Under the pieces are notes generated by a model that worked only from the letters and a program-made list of their open reading frames with translations, did no database searches and had not been told where the DNA came from. The position numbers were made by a program, and so were the translations under genes. Positions 62,995-64,000 of a DNA stretch of 64,000 nucleotides are shown here, one piece after another (the first letter of the stretch is position 1; the number at the start of each line of letters is the position of its first letter). Origin of the DNA: Amycolatopsis orientalis DSM 40040 = KCTC 9412 (GTDB taxonomy: Bacteria > Actinomycetota > Actinomycetes > Mycobacteriales > Pseudonocardiaceae); the NCBI RefSeq assembly GCF_000478275.1, contig NZ_ASJB01000070.1:38019-102018 (forward strand), in the 5' to 3' direction.

Positions 62995-63141
62995 AGATCC
63001 AGAAGGCGACCGTCGGTTTCTAGGGACTAACTCCCGCCGCCATTGATAAGCAGTCAAAAAACGAGGTACCGCCGACTGGGCGTTGTCATCAGCAGCCCCG
63101 CAACATATCCGGAGCACCGGCACTCTCTTACGGAGAGCGAA

Positions 63142-63393
63142 TCAGAGTGTATCGATTTCGTTCCCCTTTGAATCAATGATCGCGAAGTCACCAGGGCAGG
63201 GAACCCAAACCCCAATCCCGTTAGGCCACGAGACAATCTCAAGCGAGGCGATGTTCGAGATTGCGGTCCGGAGAAAGATCGCCTCGCCGTCGCTTAGGGC
63301 GAACGTGGTTCCCGTCGGCTCGAAGCACACCTCGACGCTTTCTCCTGGCGCTGCCACGAACTTCAGGTCAACGACCTGCTCCACTTTGCTCAC
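63142..63393 (-). CDS. Small hypothetical protein of lower GC
   Basis: An 83-residue protein (GTG start) with a beta-rich pattern: VVDLKFVAAPGESVEVCFEP, TFALSDGEAIFLRTAISNIA and GVWVPCPGDFAIIDSKGNEI. No signal peptide, no family recognised. GC is visibly lower than the rest of the window and codon use is mixed (AGC, AAT, ATA-type codons), so the gene may be acquired. No strong ribosome site. Confidence 0.6.
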   Translation of the reverse strand: MSKVEQVVDLKFVAAPGESVEVCFEPTGTTFALSDGEAIFLRTAISNIASLEIVSWPNGIGVWVPCPGDFAIIDSKGNEIDTL

Positions 63394-63760
63394 CCGGCCA
63401 GCTCCAGCTTTGATGATTTCCTGCGCACCACCACGCGTCGACGCGGTCTTTCCTGTCGTCTCCCCCCGAGGGGGGCGACGGTGGCGGCTCCCCTCTGGTC
63501 CGCGTCATAGGTGTCGGCCACGAGCAGGGTAGACCGTTCCCCTCAATCCAGTAAGCAGATCCCGGGCCGAATGCTCGAAGGTGCCAACCCCGAGATCCGG
63601 CAATGATCATTCTTTTTCGACGGCATATTGAGGGGTAAGGCAAAGATGTCGTGCCCCGGCGAGCGTCCGGACTGGCTGACAGAAGCCGGGCCGCGACTCC
63701 GAGAGACACTCTTCTGAGGAAAGTGTCCGGCTTGGGTCGTTTGTGCGGTTTCGCGAGGTG

Positions 63761-63808
63761 GTCGTGAGTGGCAAGGAGCGTTAGAACGCTCTTTACCACT
63801 CACGACCC
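63761..63808. repeat. Family A palindrome variant
   Basis: Arms 63761-63783 and 63786-63808 with two mismatches, AG centre. Ends GGTCGTGAGTGG are those of family A, the interior (AGGAGCGTT) is different. Confidence 0.7.
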
Positions 63809-63915
63809 CGTTCAGGAACGTGCCTTTAGGCATCAACCGGACACCGAGTCGCCGAAACGGTCCTTTGTGGACAAGCCCCCGTCTCGCGAGGCAGTCCCAC
63901 GCAGGTCGCCAAGTA

Positions 63916-63962
63916 GTGAAGGCCTCCTTCGCTACCTTGAGGGTAGGCAAGGGGACCTTCAC
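63916..63962. repeat. Family B palindrome
   Basis: Arms 63916-63936 and 63942-63962, GTGAAGG/CCTTCAC ends, with few mismatches. The left arm is identical to that at 62220. Confidence 0.7.
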
Positions 63963-64000
63963 GGCATCGAGTCGATCACGCCACGTTTGCCTTACCTCTC

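Larger units (their letters stand above)
63394..64000. other. Right-end region without a recognisable gene
   Basis: No convincing coding sequence. GC is lower between about 63400 and 63700. It holds one family A palindrome (63761-63808) and one family B palindrome (63916-63962). Confidence 0.55.

Noticed and set aside
63543..63962. Open frames in the right-end region as a gene
   Set aside because: They run through two palindromes, have no ribosome site, and show no domain or consistent codon bias.

Overview
The window is high-GC actinobacterial chromosome, most likely from a Pseudonocardiales organism close to Amycolatopsis. Evidence: GTG starts are frequent, there is a mycothione reductase (mycothiol metabolism), Lsr2 and DUF3145 proteins are present, and dxr - site-2 protease - ispG - DUF4081 acetyltransferase - lipoprotein PBP - map run in the same order as in mycobacteria. 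No rRNA, tRNA, CRISPR array, prophage or transposase gene was recognised.

Layout. 1-10 kb: DUF3145, a secreted subtilase, a membrane protein, a flavin disulfide oxidoreductase, an Lsr2-type protein with a histone-H1-like tail, and the operon pntAA-pntAB-pntB-lplA. 10-16 kb: a TetR gene divergent from a ferredoxin reductase/acyl desaturase operon with a clear operator, a sensor kinase/response regulator pair, and a divergent GNAT / XRE-cupin pair that both look leaderless. 16-25.6 kb: YjbQ, a permease-like protein, a HAD hydrolase, three related single-pass proteins, an MprF-like DUF2156 protein and proS. 25.7-33 kb: small metabolic genes, a degenerate APH-fold protein, a two-domain GNAT, YaaA, a secreted trypsin-like protease and a phytoene-desaturase-like flavoprotein. 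33-39 kb: two tandem subtilases divergent from a large LuxR (LAL) regulator that share a repeated motif. 39-44.3 kb: RIO kinase with a long leader, then a GH127 enzyme behind a LacI-type box and an AA10-CBM2 polysaccharide monooxygenase behind a perfect CelR/CebR-type box. 44.4-53.6 kb: DEAD-box helicase with a long leader, a dense palindrome island, bioF, a trypsin-like protease, mtr, a small exported protein with two palindromic operators, and an MFS/FadR-type pair. 53.7-62 kb: the conserved map-PBP-GNAT-ispG-rip-dxr block (protein maturation, peptidoglycan, MEP isoprenoid pathway, regulated proteolysis). 62-64 kb: a cyclophilin with an apparent frameshift, then a low-GC end.

The most unusual signal is outside the genes. 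About twenty long, often perfect palindromes occupy the intergenic gaps and fall into sequence families. Most sit at gene ends and probably act as bidirectional terminators; two supply the stop codon of the adjacent gene. But two lie in a divergent promoter region where no gene ends, five palindromic units are packed before bioF, and one copy is split by a 316-bp segment flanked by an 8-bp direct repeat. This suggests a population of mobile or recombining palindromic elements. Other leads are the Lsr2-H1 fusion, a LamG domain inside GH127, a pseudokinase-like APH protein, and several operators that link regulators to targets.
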